Shown one piece after another: positions 5,239 to 6,219 of a stretch of DNA of 6,219 nt (the stretch's first letter is position 1; the number at the start of each line of letters is the position of its first letter). The stretch lies in the NCBI GenBank assembly GCA_022712075.1, contig JALAHE010000075.1:1-6219 (forward strand). The letters run 5' to 3'. This stretch comes from Galactobacter sp. GTDB lineage: Bacteria > Actinomycetota > Actinomycetes > Actinomycetales > Micrococcaceae. Made by a program: the position numbers and the translations under genes. The notes under the pieces are model-generated. The model was given only the letters and a program-made list of their open reading frames with translations, made no database searches and had not been told where the DNA came from.

Positions 5239-6141
5239 TTAATTCTTGGGGGTGCCGTTGTCGGGGCCGAAGGCGCCGAAGGCACCGCCGAGACCCTTCA
5301 TGGCGTCCGTGACATCCGAGGGGATGATCCAGAGCTTGTTCGACGTTCCCTCGGCGATCTTCGGGAGCGCCTGCAGGTACTGGTAGGCCAGGAGCTTCGG
5401 ATCGGCGTTGGCCTCGTGGACGGCCTGGAAGACCGTCTGGATGGCTTCGGCCTCGCCCTGAGCCTTGAGGACGGCGGCCTTGGCCTCGCCCTCCGCCGTG
5501 AGGATCGCAGCCTGGCGCGAGCCCTCGGCGGTCAGGATCTCCGACTGCTTGGTGCCCTCGGCCGTGAGGATCGCCGCGCGGCGATCACGCTCGGCGCGCA
5601 TCTGCTTCTCCATGGAGTCCTGGATGGACATCGGCGGATCGATGGCCTTGAGCTCCACGCGGGAGACACGGATGCCCCAGCGGCCCGTGGCCTCGTCGAG
5701 CACGCCGCGCAGCTGGCTGTTGATCTGGTCGCGGGAGGTCAGCGCCTCCTCGAGCTGCAGGCCGCCGACCACGTTACGCAGCGTGGTGGTGGTGAGCTGC
5801 TCGACGGCGCGGATGTAGTTCTCGATCTCGTACGTCGCGGCGCGGGGATCCGTCACCTGGTAGTAGACGACCGTGTCGATGTTCACGACCAGGTTGTCTT
5901 CGGTGATGACCGGCTGCGGTGGGAACGGCTGCACCTGCTCGCGCAGGTCGATCACGGGGCCGAGGCGGTCGATGAACGGGATCACCATCGTCAGGCCGGC
6001 CGTGGCCGTGCGCTGGTAGCGGCCGAGGCGCTCGACGATGCGGGCCCTCGCCTGCGGAATGATGTGGATCGAGCGGACCAGGATGATGATCACGACGATC
6101 GCCAGGACGATCGCGACGATCCATCCGGGATTGAAGTCCAT
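5239..6141 (-). CDS. SPFH/band 7 domain membrane protein (paraslipin/QmcA type)
   Basis: A 300-residue stomatin/prohibitin-family protein that forms oligomers at the cytoplasmic membrane and probably organises membrane microdomains or partner proteins. No enzymatic activity is expected. Seen: a single N-terminal membrane anchor (about residues 7-22, IVAIVLAIVVIIILV); the band 7 domain (about 25-185) with IPQARARIVERLGRYQRT, GLTMVIPFIDRL and VITEDNLVVNIDTVVYYQV; a charged helix with four 11-residue repeats (191-234), probably a coiled coil; and a C-terminal KLLAYQYLQALPKIAEG segment typical of paraslipins. The tail ends in a Gly/Ala/Phe stretch. The ATG at 6141 has GGAAGGA (6154-6148) six bases ahead. 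The frame stays open to the window edge, but the site and the position of the anchor favour this start. Relatives are often paired with an NfeD-type gene; any such partner would lie beyond the right edge. A hairpin follows the stop. Confidence 0.93.
   Translation of the reverse strand: MDFNPGWIVAIVLAIVVIIILVRSIHIIPQARARIVERLGRYQRTATAGLTMVIPFIDRLGPVIDLREQVQPFPPQPVITEDNLVVNIDTVVYYQVTDPRAATYEIENYIRAVEQLTTTTLRNVVGGLQLEEALTSRDQINSQLRGVLDEATGRWGIRVSRVELKAIDPPMSIQDSMEKQMRAERDRRAAILTAEGTKQSEILTAEGSRQAAILTAEGEAKAAVLKAQGEAEAIQTVFQAVHEANADPKLLAYQYLQALPKIAEGTSNKLWIIPSDVTDAMKGLGGAFGAFGPDNGTPKN
5440..5571 (-). repeat. Four tandem 33-base units encoding 11-residue coiled-coil repeats
   Basis: Within the SPFH gene, residues 191-234 read ILTAEGTKQSE, ILTAEGSRQAA, ILTAEGEAKAA and VLKAQGEAEAI, four units of exactly 11 residues. 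On the + strand the related 20-base segments at 5488-5507, 5521-5540 and 5554-5573 recur every 33 bases with few changes. Eleven-residue (hendecad) periodicity is typical of straight or slightly right-handed coiled coils and of the helical stalk of SPFH proteins. The repeat is seen; the structure is inferred. Confidence 0.85.
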
Positions 6142-6219
6142 GGGAAGTCCTTCCGTACGAGTGATGTGGGTCAGGGGTACTGGGGCGTCACGGGGACGCG
6201 CGGGCGGCCCTAGCGGGCC
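6142..6219 (-). other. Upstream region of the SPFH gene; possible tail of another gene
   Basis: Apart from the SPFH ribosome binding site (6148-6154), I see no clear promoter in these 78 bases. One - strand frame entering from the edge reads PARAARASP and stops at TGA (6190-6188), 46 bases before the SPFH start. It could be the Ala/Arg-rich tail of an upstream gene in the same operon, for example the NfeD-like partner common beside SPFH genes. Nine codons are too few to identify it. Confidence 0.2.

Noticed and set aside
5221..6213. Long open frame opposite the SPFH gene (330 codons)
   Set aside because: The Asp/Arg/Leu-rich, repetitive translation reflects the complementary strand of the SPFH coding repeats. 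The - strand reading has a membrane anchor, a band 7 domain and a ribosome binding site.
6142..6219. Extension of the SPFH protein beyond its ATG to the window edge
   Set aside because: The frame has no stop here, but the residues are Pro/Arg-rich and the ATG at 6141 has a well-spaced GGAAGGA and places the membrane anchor at the usual N-terminal position.
1..6219. Mobile elements, CRISPR arrays, tRNA or rRNA genes, phage or defence genes
   Set aside because: I looked for terminal repeats, transposase or integrase motifs, regularly spaced direct repeats and RNA gene signatures on both strands and saw none. The only regular direct repeat found is the coding 33-base repeat in the SPFH gene.

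Overview
The window is very GC-rich, almost fully coding DNA. It most likely comes from a high-GC actinobacterium, probably of the Micrococcales. The best evidence is an RbpA gene, since RbpA is an RNA polymerase-binding protein known only from Actinobacteria. A HelY-type Ski2-like helicase and an actinobacterial-style polyprenol-phosphate mannosyltransferase fit the same origin. I cannot name a genus.

Left part (bases 1-3844, + strand). A helY helicase gene, cut by the left edge, supplies the linker, RecA2 domain, arch-like middle region and C-terminal domain of an RNA helicase. Its stop codon overlaps the GTG start of an amidohydrolase of the YtcJ/Amidohydro_3 type (GTGA overlap), so the two are probably translated together. 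The amidohydrolase has no lysine in 551 residues and so cannot use the carbamylated metal-bridging lysine found in many relatives.

Middle (3845-4748). A 93-base gap holds a short palindrome and a TACAAT box. It is followed by a stand-alone polyprenol monophosphomannose synthase (Ppm) catalytic domain, the enzyme that makes the lipid-linked mannose donor for lipoglycans and mannoproteins. A perfect 22-bp stem-loop then separates this + strand block from the convergent - strand block.

Right part (4749-6219, - strand). An SPFH/band 7 membrane protein (paraslipin/QmcA type) lies upstream of rbpA. A strong imperfect hairpin separates them, and rbpA then has what looks like its own thiol-stress promoter, matching the sigma-R consensus GGAAT-N18-GTT exactly. 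The last 78 bases hold the SPFH ribosome binding site and perhaps the tail of a further - strand gene.

The genes are mostly conserved housekeeping functions: RNA metabolism, transcription control, envelope glycosylation and membrane organisation. I see no mobile element, CRISPR array, RNA gene, defence cluster or biosynthetic cluster, and nothing that looks like a wholly new system. The points worth a second look are the putative sigma-R promoter, the lysine-free amidohydrolase, the reduced metal site in RbpA, the Arg/Gly-rich helicase linker and the 11-residue tandem repeats in the SPFH protein.
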